Shown: in pieces, positions 1 to 7,768 of the stretch
Numbering within the stretch: position 1 is the stretch's first letter
Layout: each line of letters begins with the position of its first letter
Source of the DNA: Streptomyces tauricus
GTDB lineage: Bacteria > Actinomycetota > Actinomycetes > Streptomycetales > Streptomycetaceae
Direction: 5' to 3'
NCBI RefSeq assembly: GCF_014650955.1
Contig: NZ_BMVY01000003.1
Location: 186,001 to 250,000, forward strand
Length of the DNA stretch: 64,000 nucleotides
Program-made: the position numbers and the translations under genes
The notes under the pieces: generated by a model
Database searches by the model: none
The model's input: only the letters and a program-made list of their open reading frames with translations
Told to the model about the DNA's origin: nothing

Positions 1-8
1 CGGTCAAC

Positions 9-575
9 ATGACCAAGGGTCAGGCCATCAGTCTGCAGAAGAACGACGGAGGCACGCTGACCGCGGTGCGCATGGGGCTCGGCTGGCAGGCAGCCCCGCG
101 ACGTGGCCTGTTCGGTTCCCGCACCCGCGAGATCGACCTCGACGCGTCCGCCGTGCTGTTCGCGGACAAGCAGCCGGTCGACGTGGTGTTCTTCCGTCAC
201 CTCGTCAGCGACGACGGCTCCGTGCGGCACACCGGTGACAACCTCGTCGGCGGTGTGGGCCAGGGCGGCGACGACGAGGCGATCCTCGTCGACCTCGCGC
301 GCATCCCGGTCCACATCGACCAGATCGTCTTCACCGTGAACTCGTTCACGGGCCAGACGTTCCAGGAGGTGCAGGACGCGTTCTGCCGTCTGGTCGACGA
401 GACCAACGGCCAGGAGCTGGCCCGCTACACCCTGGCGGGCGGCGGGCAGTACACCGCGCAGATCATGGCGAAGGTCCACCGCGCGGGCGCGGGCTGGCAG
501 ATGACCGCCATCGGTACGCCTGCCAACGGCCGTACCTTCCAGGACCTGATGCCGGCGATCCTGCCGCACCTGTAG
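9..575 (+). CDS. TerD family stress/tellurium-resistance protein
   Basis: TerD-domain protein of about 188 residues, the usual length for a single TerD domain. TerD proteins are cytosolic calcium-binding beta-sandwich proteins linked to tellurite and general stress resistance. The conserved pattern is visible: the N-terminal GLGW segment, an acidic stretch DLDASAVLF, the FFRHLVSDDGSVRHTGDN block and the C-terminal FQDLMPAILPHL. The ATG at 9 is the first start inside the window. However, the frame is open to the left edge with codons for Val-Asn just before it, and I recall relatives starting MTVNMTKG, so the true start may lie a few bases outside. The gene is followed after 58 bp by a second TerD-type gene and then by terC, the classical Ter neighbourhood. 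Family assignment is firm; the biological role in this organism is inference. Confidence 0.9.
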   Translation: MTKGQAISLQKNDGGTLTAVRMGLGWQAAPRRGLFGSRTREIDLDASAVLFADKQPVDVVFFRHLVSDDGSVRHTGDNLVGGVGQGGDDEAILVDLARIPVHIDQIVFTVNSFTGQTFQEVQDAFCRLVDETNGQELARYTLAGGGQYTAQIMAKVHRAGAGWQMTAIGTPANGRTFQDLMPAILPHL

Positions 576-633
576 TCAAGACCGGCCCGTCGGCCCCGCG
601 CCGGCACACGAGTACACAGGGGGAACGAAGGCG

Positions 634-2673
634 ATGACGGCTGAGCTGGTCCGGGGGCAGAACCACCCGCTCTCCCAGGCCCGACTTGAGATCCGGGTGT
701 CGGCCGGCAAGCCGATCGTGGCCGGGGCCACGCTCAGCGACGAGCGGGGCAAGGTGCACGGGGTCGAGTGGGTGGCCCATCCGGGCTCACCCACTCTGCC
801 GGGCATAGAGGTGTCCAAGCAGGCGGCGGCCGATCACCGGCTCGCGTGCGACCTGGACGCCCTGCCGGAGACCGTGCACCGGGTCAGTGTGCTCCTGGCC
901 CTGCCGTCCGGAGTGGGCGGTCCGGTCCGGTTCGGAGCCGTCGCCGCCCCCTTCGTCGCGGTCACCGGACTCGACGGTTCCGAAGTCGCCAGCTACACGG
1001 TGACCGGTCTCGACGCCGAGTCGGCCGTCGTCGCGCTGGAGCTCTACCGCAGGCAGGGAGCCTGGAAGGTACGCGCCGTGGGCCAGGGGTACGCGGGCGG
1101 CCTCGCCGAGCTCCTCACCGACCAGGGCCTTCCCCAGGCCCGTCAACTCGCGGGCAGCATCAACGAAGCGGTCGTCCAGGGCCTCGCGCGTTCGGTGGCC
1201 GCGCCCCCGCCGCGTGCGGCCGACGGCGGCCGTTCCCGGCACGCCGCGACCCCCGCGCTGGGTCAGGACCAGGGCAGCTCGACGTCCCCCGGCACGCCCG
1301 GCCAGGTGGCACCGCAGCACGGCCACCCCGGGGGGCAGGGATCCACCGCGCCCGGCGTCGGCCCCGGGGCGCCGCAGCCCGCTTACCCCGCGGCTTCCGC
1401 ACCGGGGGACCCGTCCGCCGTCACACAGCCCGCCGGGCCCGGAGCAGGCGGCCCCGTCAACTACAGCCACCCCGGCCGCCAGGCCGCCGCACCGCCTCCG
1501 CCTCCGCCGACCGCGCCTCCGGCCCAGCCGGGGCAGCCGGCCCGGCCCGTGGCGGGCGACGCGACCGGCTGGTCCATGGAGGAGCGCCTGTACAACCAGG
1601 TGTGGGGCATGTTCGAGGACCTGGCCCGCACCACCGCCGCGTACCGCAGCGCGGTCGACTTCGCCGAGTCCCGCATGGAGCAGGAGCTCGACAAGGTTCT
1701 GTCCGACCCGCGCGCCCGGATCGGCGGGCACGGCGATGCCGCCCGCGAGGCGGCCCGCGCCAAGCAGGCCGAGCTGGTCGACCGGGCCAGGGAGGCGCTC
1801 GACCGCGACCTCGCCCAGCTCACCGCGGAGGCCGAGGTCGTCGAACCCGCGCTGCCCCCGGCGTTCGCGCGCTGGGACAACCCCGCCTGGCACGGCTACC
1901 GCGTCCCGATGGAGATCCCCATGGCCGTGCGCCTGGGCGATCTGCACCTGCCCGAGAGCGCCGGCCTCAGCATTCCGATGCTGGTGCGGCTGCCGCTGGA
2001 GCGCGGACTGTGGATCGACAGCGGCCGTACGGGATCTTTCGAGGGTTCGATAGCTGACTCCGACGACCTGCGCCGCCTCGCCATGGACACGGCCGTGGCG
2101 CACGCGGCCCGGCTGCTCGCCGTCTATCCGGCGGGCGAATACACCGTGCACGTCATCGACGCGGCGGGCTCGGCGGCTTCGTCCCTCGCACCCCTCGTGA
2201 GCACCGGGGTGCTCGGTGCGCCGCCCGCCGTGGGCGCGGCCGGAGTGAACGAGGTACTGGCCCGGCTGACCCAGCGGGTGGACCTGGTGCAGATGGCCGT
2301 CCGCGGCGGGGCGGCCGACGCACTGCCGTCCGATCTCGACCCGGCCGAGCAACTGCTGATCGTCAACGACTTCCCGCACGGCTTCGACGACCGTGCCGTG
2401 ACCCAGCTGCGCTATCTCGCGGACGAGGGGCCGGCCGTCGGGGTGCACCTCATGCTGGTCGCCGACCGGGAGGACGCCGCCGCCTACGGGCCGTTGCTCG
2501 ACCCGTTGTGGCGGTCTTTGCTCCGGCTCACGCCGGTGCCCGACGATCACCTCGCCGACCCCTGGGTCGGACACACCTGGACCTACGACCCCTCGCGCGT
2601 TCCGCCGGGCAGCCAGGTGCTCCAGCACGTCCTCACCCAGGTCGCGACCGCCCGTCGCTCCTGGAACCGCTGA
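634..2673 (+). CDS. TerD-domain fusion protein with FtsK-like C-terminal region
   Basis: A 679-residue protein in three parts. Residues 1-190 resemble a divergent TerD domain (RLEIRVSAGKPIVAG, then FVAVTGLDGSEVASYTVTGL). Residues about 195-310 are a low-complexity Pro/Gly/Ala/Gln linker, including a run of prolines. Residues about 310-679 begin with a helical, charged coiled-coil-like segment (ERLYNQVWGMFEDLART onward). They continue into an alpha/beta region with a Walker-B-like strand (EQLLIVNDFPHG) and order reminiscent of FtsK/SpoIIIE ATPases (HAARLLAVYPAGEYTVHVID; RVDLVQMAVRGG). I see no GxxGxGKS/T Walker A loop, so it may not hydrolyse ATP. The ATG at 634 follows the upstream TerD gene by 58 bp and a GGGGGAA-type ribosome site, so the two are probably cotranscribed. 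The TerD part is fairly certain; the FtsK relation is inference. Confidence 0.8.
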   Translation: MTAELVRGQNHPLSQARLEIRVSAGKPIVAGATLSDERGKVHGVEWVAHPGSPTLPGIEVSKQAAADHRLACDLDALPETVHRVSVLLALPSGVGGPVRFGAVAAPFVAVTGLDGSEVASYTVTGLDAESAVVALELYRRQGAWKVRAVGQGYAGGLAELLTDQGLPQARQLAGSINEAVVQGLARSVAAPPPRAADGGRSRHAATPALGQDQGSSTSPGTPGQVAPQHGHPGGQGSTAPGVGPGAPQPAYPAASAPGDPSAVTQPAGPGAGGPVNYSHPGRQAAAPPPPPPTAPPAQPGQPARPVAGDATGWSMEERLYNQVWGMFEDLARTTAAYRSAVDFAESRMEQELDKVLSDPRARIGGHGDAAREAARAKQAELVDRAREALDRDLAQLTAEAEVVEPALPPAFARWDNPAWHGYRVPMEIPMAVRLGDLHLPESAGLSIPMLVRLPLERGLWIDSGRTGSFEGSIADSDDLRRLAMDTAVAHAARLLAVYPAGEYTVHVIDAAGSAASSLAPLVSTGVLGAPPAVGAAGVNEVLARLTQRVDLVQMAVRGGAADALPSDLDPAEQLLIVNDFPHGFDDRAVTQLRYLADEGPAVGVHLMLVADREDAAAYGPLLDPLWRSLLRLTPVPDDHLADPWVGHTWTYDPSRVPPGSQVLQHVLTQVATARRSWNR

Positions 2674-2674
2674 G

Positions 2675-2711
2675 GTCCTGACGGGGTTCACCCGCTGAGC
2701 CCCGTCAGGAC
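2675..2711 (+). terminator. Terminator after the TerD pair
   Basis: A perfect 12-bp inverted repeat, GTCCTGACGGGG at 2675-2686 and CCCCGTCAGGAC at 2700-2711, with a 13-nt loop, starts directly behind the stop codon at 2673. There is no T run, as is common for Streptomyces terminators. It separates the terD genes from terC. Confidence 0.75.
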
Positions 2712-2780
2712 TTCCCCGGCTTCCCCAAGGGTTCGTCAAATCCCCTGACCAGCGAACTTGGCACTTCTTTTACCAATCTC

Positions 2781-2810
2781 TTTACCTTTCCTTGGTGATT
2801 GGGGTACTGT
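2781..2810 (+). promoter_or_regulatory. Promoter of terC leader
   Basis: TTTACC (2781-2786) and TACTGT (2805-2810) are 18 bp apart, a fair match to the vegetative promoter. The local sequence is AT-rich compared with its surroundings. Transcription would start near 2817, immediately in front of the proposed riboswitch. Confidence 0.5.
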
Positions 2811-2817
2811 CGTTAGT

Positions 2818-2950
2818 GCGGAGGGGAGTACTCCCTACCTACTGCGACGTACCCGTCAATACGGATCCGGCCGGATCCCGGGGCGTCGGCCCGGATAACC
2901 CCGGGCGCGTCGAGCGCCCCGGACACATCGGGTGGAAGAGACCTCCAGCA
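2818..2950 (+). ncRNA. Candidate yybP-ykoY manganese riboswitch
   Basis: The leader of terC contains the hallmark elements of the yybP-ykoY class in order: GGAGGGGAGTA near 2820, CGTCAATACGG near 2854, a GC-rich central helix region, and the closing GAGACCTCC at 2938-2946. GGAGG (2820-2824) can pair with CCTCC (2942-2946) to close the basal helix. This class senses Mn2+ and typically controls TerC/Alx or YkoY-type exporters, which fits the gene that follows. The same CCTCC is also complementary to the terC ribosome site GGAGG at 2985-2989, suggesting translational control. Identification is by pattern recognition; a covariance-model search of RF00080 would settle it. Confidence 0.8.
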
Positions 2951-2993
2951 GCGACGACGCTGACATTTGCCGTTACGAACTGCCGGAGGCGCA

Positions 2994-4007
2994 GTGGATG
3001 TTTCCGTGACCCTTTGGGTCCTGACGATCGTGGGCCTCGCAGCCCTCATCGCGGTCGATTTCTTCATCGGCCGCAAGCCGCACGACGTATCCATCAGGGA
3101 AGCCGGGATCTGGACGGTCGTCTGGATCGTCCTGGCCGCCCTGTTCGGACTCGGACTGCTGCTCTTCTCCGGTGGCCAGCCCGCCGGAGAGTTCTTCGCC
3201 GGCTTCATCACCGAGAAGTCGCTGAGCGTCGACAACCTCTTCGTCTTCGTCCTGATCATGGCGAAGTTCTCGGTGCCCACGCAGTACCAGCAGCGCGTGC
3301 TGCTGGTGGGCGTGCTGATAGCCCTCGTCCTGCGCGCGATCTTCATCGCCGCGGGTGCCGCGGTCCTGGCGAACTTCGCGTGGGTCTTCTACATCTTCGG
3401 CGCGTTCCTCATCTACACCGCGTGGAAGCTGATCCAGGAAGCCCGCGCCGACGACGAGGACGAGGAGTTCGAGGAGAACCGCCTGCTCAAGGCGGCTGAG
3501 CGCCGCTTCGGTGTCGCCGACCGCTACCACGGCACCAAGCTGTGGATCCAGCAGAACGGCAAGCGGGTCATGACCCCGATGCTGGTCGTGATGCTCGCGA
3601 TCGGCACCACCGACGTGCTCTTCGCGCTCGACTCGATCCCCGCGATCTTCGGTCTGACGCAGGACCCGTACATCGTGTTCACGGCCAACGCGTTCGCGCT
3701 GATGGGTCTGCGACAGCTGTACTTCCTCATCGGCGGACTCCTCAGGAAGCTGGTCCACCTCAGCTACGGCCTGTCGGTCATCCTCGGATTCATCGGCATC
3801 AAGCTGGTGCTGCACGCGCTGCACGAGTCCGGCGTCCATGTCCCGGAGATCTCCATCCCGGTCTCCCTCGGCGTGATCTGCGGTGTCCTGGTGATCACCA
3901 CGATCACCAGCCTCATGGCCTCCAAGAAGCAGGCGGCCGTAGAGGCGCAGCAGGCCGAAGGAACCCAGAAGGGCGAAGGGTCCCAGAAGGACAGCATCGA
4001 CGTCTGA
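2994..4007 (+). CDS. TerC family membrane protein, probable Mn2+ exporter
   Basis: Integral membrane protein of 337 residues with about nine hydrophobic segments, homologous to TerC/Alx (LysE/CadD-like superfamily). Characteristic TerC motifs are SLSVDNLFVFVLIM, near residue 75, and TTDVLFALDSIPAIFGLTQD near residue 203, both with conserved acidic residues inside membrane helices. The cytoplasmic loop around residue 150 and the C-terminal tail (AEGTQKGEGSQKDS) are hydrophilic. I chose GTG at 2994, giving the family-typical start VDVSVTLWVLTIVGL, with GGAGG at 2985-2989. The upstream TTG at 2967 would place the ribosome site inside the gene. E. coli Alx and relatives export Mn2+, and the riboswitch in the leader supports that function here. 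It ends in a strong hairpin at 4031-4079. Confidence 0.92.
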   Translation: MDVSVTLWVLTIVGLAALIAVDFFIGRKPHDVSIREAGIWTVVWIVLAALFGLGLLLFSGGQPAGEFFAGFITEKSLSVDNLFVFVLIMAKFSVPTQYQQRVLLVGVLIALVLRAIFIAAGAAVLANFAWVFYIFGAFLIYTAWKLIQEARADDEDEEFEENRLLKAAERRFGVADRYHGTKLWIQQNGKRVMTPMLVVMLAIGTTDVLFALDSIPAIFGLTQDPYIVFTANAFALMGLRQLYFLIGGLLRKLVHLSYGLSVILGFIGIKLVLHALHESGVHVPEISIPVSLGVICGVLVITTITSLMASKKQAAVEAQQAEGTQKGEGSQKDSIDV

Positions 4008-4030
4008 CCGCGTCGGACGTAGAAACAACC

Positions 4031-4079
4031 AGCACCGGGAGCGACGCTCGGCGAATTGCCGACGACCGCTCCCGGTGCT
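4031..4079 (+). terminator. Terminator of terC
   Basis: A perfect 13-bp inverted repeat (AGCACCGGGAGCG at 4031-4043, CGCTCCCGGTGCT at 4067-4079) with a 23-nt loop that itself holds a small TCGGC/GCCGA hairpin. It lies 24 bp after the terC stop and ends in CTTGCTTGT. Confidence 0.8.
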
Positions 4080-4135
4080 TGCTTGTGTGCTGAGCGGTCC
4101 CCGGCCCGGGGGCGCCCGGCCGAGTGGAGGTACCC

Positions 4136-4438
4136 ATGAAGTTCGCGCAGATCATCGACTTCGAGACCGAGCGCATCGACGAGATGCGGGAGCTGGTCCG
4201 CGAGGCGGAGCAGGGCTCGGCCGGGCGCAGCGGCGGCCCCACGCACCGCATGGTCCTGCACGACCGGAACACACCGAACCGCTACCTCGTGGTCCTTGAG
4301 TTCGAGTCGTTCGACGAGGCGATGCGCAACAACGAGGACCCGCAGACGACCAGGATGGCGGAGCGCATGGCGGCGCTGTGCAGCCGTCCGCCGCAGTTCA
4401 CCGACTGCGACGTACGGGAGTCGTCCGAGCTGAAGTAG
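4136..4438 (+). CDS. Small conserved protein, dimeric alpha/beta-barrel-like
   Basis: A 100-residue cytosolic protein. The ATG at 4136 follows GGAGG (4126-4130) with five-base spacing, so the in-frame GTG at 4124 is less likely. The order of strands and helices (MKFAQIIDFETERIDEMREL, then RMVLHDRNTPNRYLVVLEFESFDEAM and a final helix with PPQFTDCDVRE) resembles antibiotic-biosynthesis-monooxygenase or ferredoxin-like barrel proteins. I see no catalytic signature, and I do not recognise a specific function. It stands alone between the terC terminator and the antiporter gene, 71 bp upstream of the latter. Confidence 0.75.
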   Translation: MKFAQIIDFETERIDEMRELVREAEQGSAGRSGGPTHRMVLHDRNTPNRYLVVLEFESFDEAMRNNEDPQTTRMAERMAALCSRPPQFTDCDVRESSELK

Positions 4439-4509
4439 CGCGGGCGGCCACGGCGCGTGCCGTGTGCCGCCGGAGTGCGGGGCTCGCGTGTGACTGCGAC
4501 GATCGCTGC

Positions 4510-5610
4510 ATGATCGTTCGGCTTCGGTCACTCATGACGCAGTGGACAGCCGTCGTGCCCGTGATCGCGATCGTCCTGCTGGCCCTCACCTGGGGACGTG
4601 ATCTGCCCGGCGCGGTCGTGGCCCTGGTGACGCTGGTGCTGGCCGGCGCCGTGCTGGCCGCGGTCCACCACGCCGAGGTGGTCGCCCATCGCGTCGGGGA
4701 GCCCTTCGGCTCGCTGGTCCTCGCCGTCGCCGTCACGATCATCGAGGTGGCGCTGATCGTCACTCTCATGGCGGACGGCGGGGACAAGAGCTCCACGCTC
4801 GCCCGTGACACCGTTTTCGCGGCCGTGATGATCACCTGCAACGGCATCTTCGGTCTGAGCCTGCTGGTCGCCTCCCTGCGGCACGGCCTGGCCGTCTTCA
4901 ACGCGGAGGGCACCGGCGCAGCTCTCGCGACCGTGGCGACCCTGGCGACACTCAGCCTGGTGCTGCCGACCTTCACCACCAGCAAGCCGGGCCCGGAGTT
5001 CTCCACGGCCCAGCTCACCTTCGCCGCTCTCTCCTCGCTCGTCCTGTACGGCATGTTCGTGGCCACCCAGACAGTGCGGCACCGCGACTACTTCCTGCCG
5101 ATCACCCGGCAGGGAAAAGTGATCGACGCGGACGACCACGCCGACACCCCGGCCTCCAGGACCGCCTTGATCAGCCTGGGCTTCCTCGGCCTGGCACTCG
5201 TCGGCGTGGTCGGCCTCGCCAAGGGCGTCTCGCCCACCATCGAGTCCGGGGTGGAGGCGGCCGGGATGCCGCACTCCGTGGTCGGCGTGATCATCGCTCT
5301 GCTCGTGCTGCTCCCCGAGACGATCGCCGCGCTGCGTTCCGCCCGGCGCGACCGTGTGCAGACCAGCCTGAACCTCGCCCTGGGCTCGGCGATGGCGAGC
5401 ATCGGCCTGACCATCCCGGCCGTGGCGGTCGCGTCCATCTGGCTCTCCGGACCACTCGTCCTCGGCCTGGGCTCAACCCATATGGTGCTGCTCGCGCTGA
5501 CCGTGGTGGTCAGCTCGCTCACCGTGGTCCCCGGCCGGGCGACCCCGCTCCAGGGCGGAGTGCATCTGGTGCTGTTCGCGGCGTATCTGGAGCTCGCGAT
5601 CAATCCGTAG
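4510..5610 (+). CDS. chaA: ChaA-type calcium/sodium:proton antiporter
   Basis: A 366-residue membrane protein with about eleven hydrophobic helices in two repeats. Each repeat carries the CaCA-superfamily alpha motif with a buried glutamate: GEPFGSLVLAVAVTIIEVAL near residue 65 and VVGVIIALLVLLPETIAALR near residue 258. These are typical of ChaA, which exchanges Ca2+ or Na+ for H+. The ATG at 4510 gives the family-like N terminus MIVRLRSLMTQWTAVVPVIAI. The longer frame back to 4378 overlaps the preceding gene and has no domain content, so I reject it. The location beside TerD (calcium-binding) and TerC (Mn export) suggests a cation-homeostasis group. That grouping is inference. Confidence 0.9.
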   Translation: MIVRLRSLMTQWTAVVPVIAIVLLALTWGRDLPGAVVALVTLVLAGAVLAAVHHAEVVAHRVGEPFGSLVLAVAVTIIEVALIVTLMADGGDKSSTLARDTVFAAVMITCNGIFGLSLLVASLRHGLAVFNAEGTGAALATVATLATLSLVLPTFTTSKPGPEFSTAQLTFAALSSLVLYGMFVATQTVRHRDYFLPITRQGKVIDADDHADTPASRTALISLGFLGLALVGVVGLAKGVSPTIESGVEAAGMPHSVVGVIIALLVLLPETIAALRSARRDRVQTSLNLALGSAMASIGLTIPAVAVASIWLSGPLVLGLGSTHMVLLALTVVVSSLTVVPGRATPLQGGVHLVLFAAYLELAINP

Positions 5611-5770
5611 GGACCAGAACCGGAGTCGGAACCGAGGCGGGGGCCGGAACCGGAACCGACGCAGGCGGCGGAACCAGAACCGGAACCGAGGCCGACGCCC
5701 GAACCAGAACCGGAACCGAGGCCGGCGCCCGAACCGGAACCGATGCCGGGAACGGCGCTCGCACACCCGG
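5611..5770. repeat. Degenerate CGGAAC hexamer / 30-bp tandem repeat
   Basis: The gap between the convergent antiporter and MHS transporter genes is built from hexamers around CGGAAC. In the second half they combine into a clear 30-bp unit (CGGAACCAGAAC then CGGAACCGAGGC then CGACGC) present about three times with few changes. The register is a multiple of three, so all frames read as low-complexity peptides such as Pro-Glu or Arg-Phe repeats. Nothing indicates translation. It may be a variable-length tandem locus. Confidence 0.85.
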
Positions 5771-5798
5771 GCGGGCGAGGGGTTGACCCGCGGGCCCT

Positions 5799-7070
5799 TC
5801 AGCCCGTCGCCGGTTCCACCGTCGCCACCTTCACGAACCGTGTCTCCGGGAGCAGCGCGAAGCAGCCGAGGCTCAGCAGCGCGACGCCCGTCAGATAGGC
5901 GGCCACGCCCCACGGGACCCGGCCGCTCTGGTCGGCGATCGCCGTCGCCACGATCGGGGTGAGCGCGCCCCCGAGCACCCCGCCCAGGTTGTAGCCGACC
6001 GCCGCGCCCGTGCAGCGCACCCGTGGCTCGTACAGCTCCGGCAGATACGCGGCGATCACGGCGAACATCGTCACGAACGCGATCAGCGCCACGAGGAAGC
6101 CGAGGAACATCAGTAGAGGTTCGCCCGTCGACAGCAGCGCGATCATCGGGAACATCCATACGGCGGCACCCGCGCAGCCGGCCAGGCACAGGGGCCGCCG
6201 CCCGTACCGGTCGCTCAGAACGGCCACCAGCGGAGTGAGCACACCCTTCACCACGACGGCCGCCATGATGATGGCCAGCATGACGGTACGGCTCACCCCG
6301 AGCCGTTCGGTCGCGTAGGCGAGGGACCAGGTCGTCACCGCGTAGAACAGCGCGTAGCCGACGGAGAGCGCGCCGGCCGTCAGCAGGACGAGGCGCCAGT
6401 GGCCGCGGACGACCTCGACGAGCGGCACGCGCGCGTGGTCCCGCATTTCGAGGAATCTGGGGCTCTCGGCGAGCGAGGAGCGCAGCCACAGTCCGGCCGC
6501 CGCGAGCACACCCGCCGCCCAGAACGGCACACGCCAGCCCCAGGACGCGAACTGCGCGTCGGAGAGCGTCGCCGACAGGCCCAGCATCACCCCGTTGGCG
6601 AGGACGAACCCCAGTGCCGGTCCGATCTGGGGGAAGCTCGACCACAGTCCGCGACGGTCGGCGGGCGCGTGCTCCGCAGTGAGCAGCACCGCACCGCCCC
6701 ACTCCCCGCCGAGCCCGAGACCCTGCAGAAAACGCAGCACAAGAAGCAGCACTGGAGCCGCCGTACCGATGGAGGCGTACGTCGGTACGCAGCCGACCGC
6801 GACGGTCGAGGCGCCGGTCAGCAGCAGGGAGGCGACGAGCACGGGCCGCCGTCCGTGCCGGTCCCCGATGTGCCCGAACAGGACCGAGCCGAGGGGCCGC
6901 GCCACGAAGCCGACACCGAAGGTTCCGAAGGCCGCCAGGGTCCCCGCCAGCGGCGAGAACGTCGGGAAGAACAGCGGGCCGAGGACGAGCGCCGCCGCCG
7001 TCCCGTAGATGAAGAAGTCGTAGAACTCGATGGCCGTCCCGGCGAGTGCCGCGGCCGCGAGTCGCAGCAT
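5799..7070 (-). CDS. MHS-family metabolite:proton symporter (MFS)
   Basis: A 423-residue transporter with twelve predicted membrane segments. It has the MFS loop signature GDRHGRRP between helices 2 and 3 and its repeat SDRYGRRPL in the second half. The opening [19 protein letters not shown] and [20 protein letters not shown] are characteristic of the metabolite:H+ symporter family (ShiA, ProP, KgtP). The ATG at 7070 is preferred because the promoter TTGACG-18-CACAGT lies at 7113-7084, which would place the longer ATG at 7103 inside the promoter. No ribosome site is visible, so the message may be nearly leaderless. It is transcribed divergently from aroQ, a shikimate-pathway gene. A dicarboxylate, shikimate or similar substrate is therefore plausible but not shown. 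Confidence 0.88.
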   Translation of the reverse strand: MLRLAAAALAGTAIEFYDFFIYGTAAALVLGPLFFPTFSPLAGTLAAFGTFGVGFVARPLGSVLFGHIGDRHGRRPVLVASLLLTGASTVAVGCVPTYASIGTAAPVLLLVLRFLQGLGLGGEWGGAVLLTAEHAPADRRGLWSSFPQIGPALGFVLANGVMLGLSATLSDAQFASWGWRVPFWAAGVLAAAGLWLRSSLAESPRFLEMRDHARVPLVEVVRGHWRLVLLTAGALSVGYALFYAVTTWSLAYATERLGVSRTVMLAIIMAAVVVKGVLTPLVAVLSDRYGRRPLCLAGCAGAAVWMFPMIALLSTGEPLLMFLGFLVALIAFVTMFAVIAAYLPELYEPRVRCTGAAVGYNLGGVLGGALTPIVATAIADQSGRVPWGVAAYLTGVALLSLGCFALLPETRFVKVATVEPATG

Positions 7071-7083
7071 GGAAGGGGTTTTT

Positions 7084-7113
7084 ACTGTGCGTGCACGGTG
7101 CATGCCGCGTCAA
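7084..7113 (-). promoter_or_regulatory. Promoter of the MHS transporter gene
   Basis: On the minus strand TTGACG (7113-7108) and CACAGT (7089-7084) are 18 bp apart. The start of transcription would fall 7-8 bp further, a few bases before the ATG at 7070. Confidence 0.5.
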
Positions 7114-7287
7114 CTACCCACAGTCACCATGGGTTACGGGGGCGCGCGGGGGCCCGGCAGGCCTCAGTACGCCACCGTCACGCGCCGGGCACTCCAGGGG
7201 CCCGTTCCGGTTGCCACGCCCCGTGATAGACCGGGTCCGAGCAGCGGTCCTCAACGGACCGAGCCATCCGACCGGACCGGAGGAACC

Positions 7288-7761
7288 GTGCCCCGCACCC
7301 TCGCCAACGCCCCCATCATGATTCTCAACGGCCCCAACCTGAACCTCCTGGGCCAGCGGCAGCCGGAGATCTACGGTTCCGACACCCTCGCCGACGTAGA
7401 GGAGTTGTGCGCCAAGGCGGCGGCGGCGCACGGCGGGACGGTCGACTTCCGGCAGTCCAACCACGAGGGCGAACTGGTCGACTGGATCCACGAGGCACGT
7501 CTCGGCCACTCCGGCATCGTGATCAACCCGGGCGCCTACTCGCACACCTCCGTGGCGATCCTGGACGCGCTCAACACCTGTGACGGCCTGCCTGTGTTGG
7601 AGGTCCACATCTCCAACATCCACCAGCGCGAGGAGTTCCGGCACCACTCGTACGTCTCCCTCCGCGCCGACGGTGTCATCGCGGGCTGCGGTGTGCAGGG
7701 GTACGTGTTCGGGGTGGAGCGGGTCGCGGCGCTGGCGGGGACGGGGCAGGCGCAGGCCTGA
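7288..7761 (+). CDS. aroQ: Type II 3-dehydroquinate dehydratase
   Basis: A 157-residue class II dehydroquinase, the dodecameric enzyme that converts 3-dehydroquinate to 3-dehydroshikimate in the shikimate pathway or in quinate degradation. The N-terminal motif [19 protein letters not shown] contains the catalytic loop Arg and Tyr (about R24 and Y29). [17 protein letters not shown] and [12 protein letters not shown] follow, and [17 protein letters not shown] carries the catalytic His. The GTG at 7288 sits behind GGAGG (7279-7283) and yields the N terminus I recall for the Streptomyces enzyme. The longer open frame upstream is not conserved sequence. It is convergent with the ABC operon only 7 bp downstream, leaving no room for a terminator. 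Confidence 0.96.
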   Translation: MPRTLANAPIMILNGPNLNLLGQRQPEIYGSDTLADVEELCAKAAAAHGGTVDFRQSNHEGELVDWIHEARLGHSGIVINPGAYSHTSVAILDALNTCDGLPVLEVHISNIHQREEFRHHSYVSLRADGVIAGCGVQGYVFGVERVAALAGTGQAQA

Positions 7762-7768
7762 GGGCCGC

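Noticed and set aside
1200..1560. Frameshift or assembly error in the Pro-rich part of the TerD fusion gene
   Set aside because: The frame is continuous on both sides with good codon bias, so the low-complexity linker appears genuine.
787..2739. Long minus-strand open frame (650 codons) opposite the TerD fusion gene
   Set aside because: It is Arg/Gly-rich, has no recognisable domain and arises from the codon bias of the plus-strand gene.
7030..7287. N-terminal extension of aroQ to 243 residues
   Set aside because: The extra part is low in coding bias and non-conserved; GTG at 7288 with GGAGG gives the normal 157-residue enzyme.
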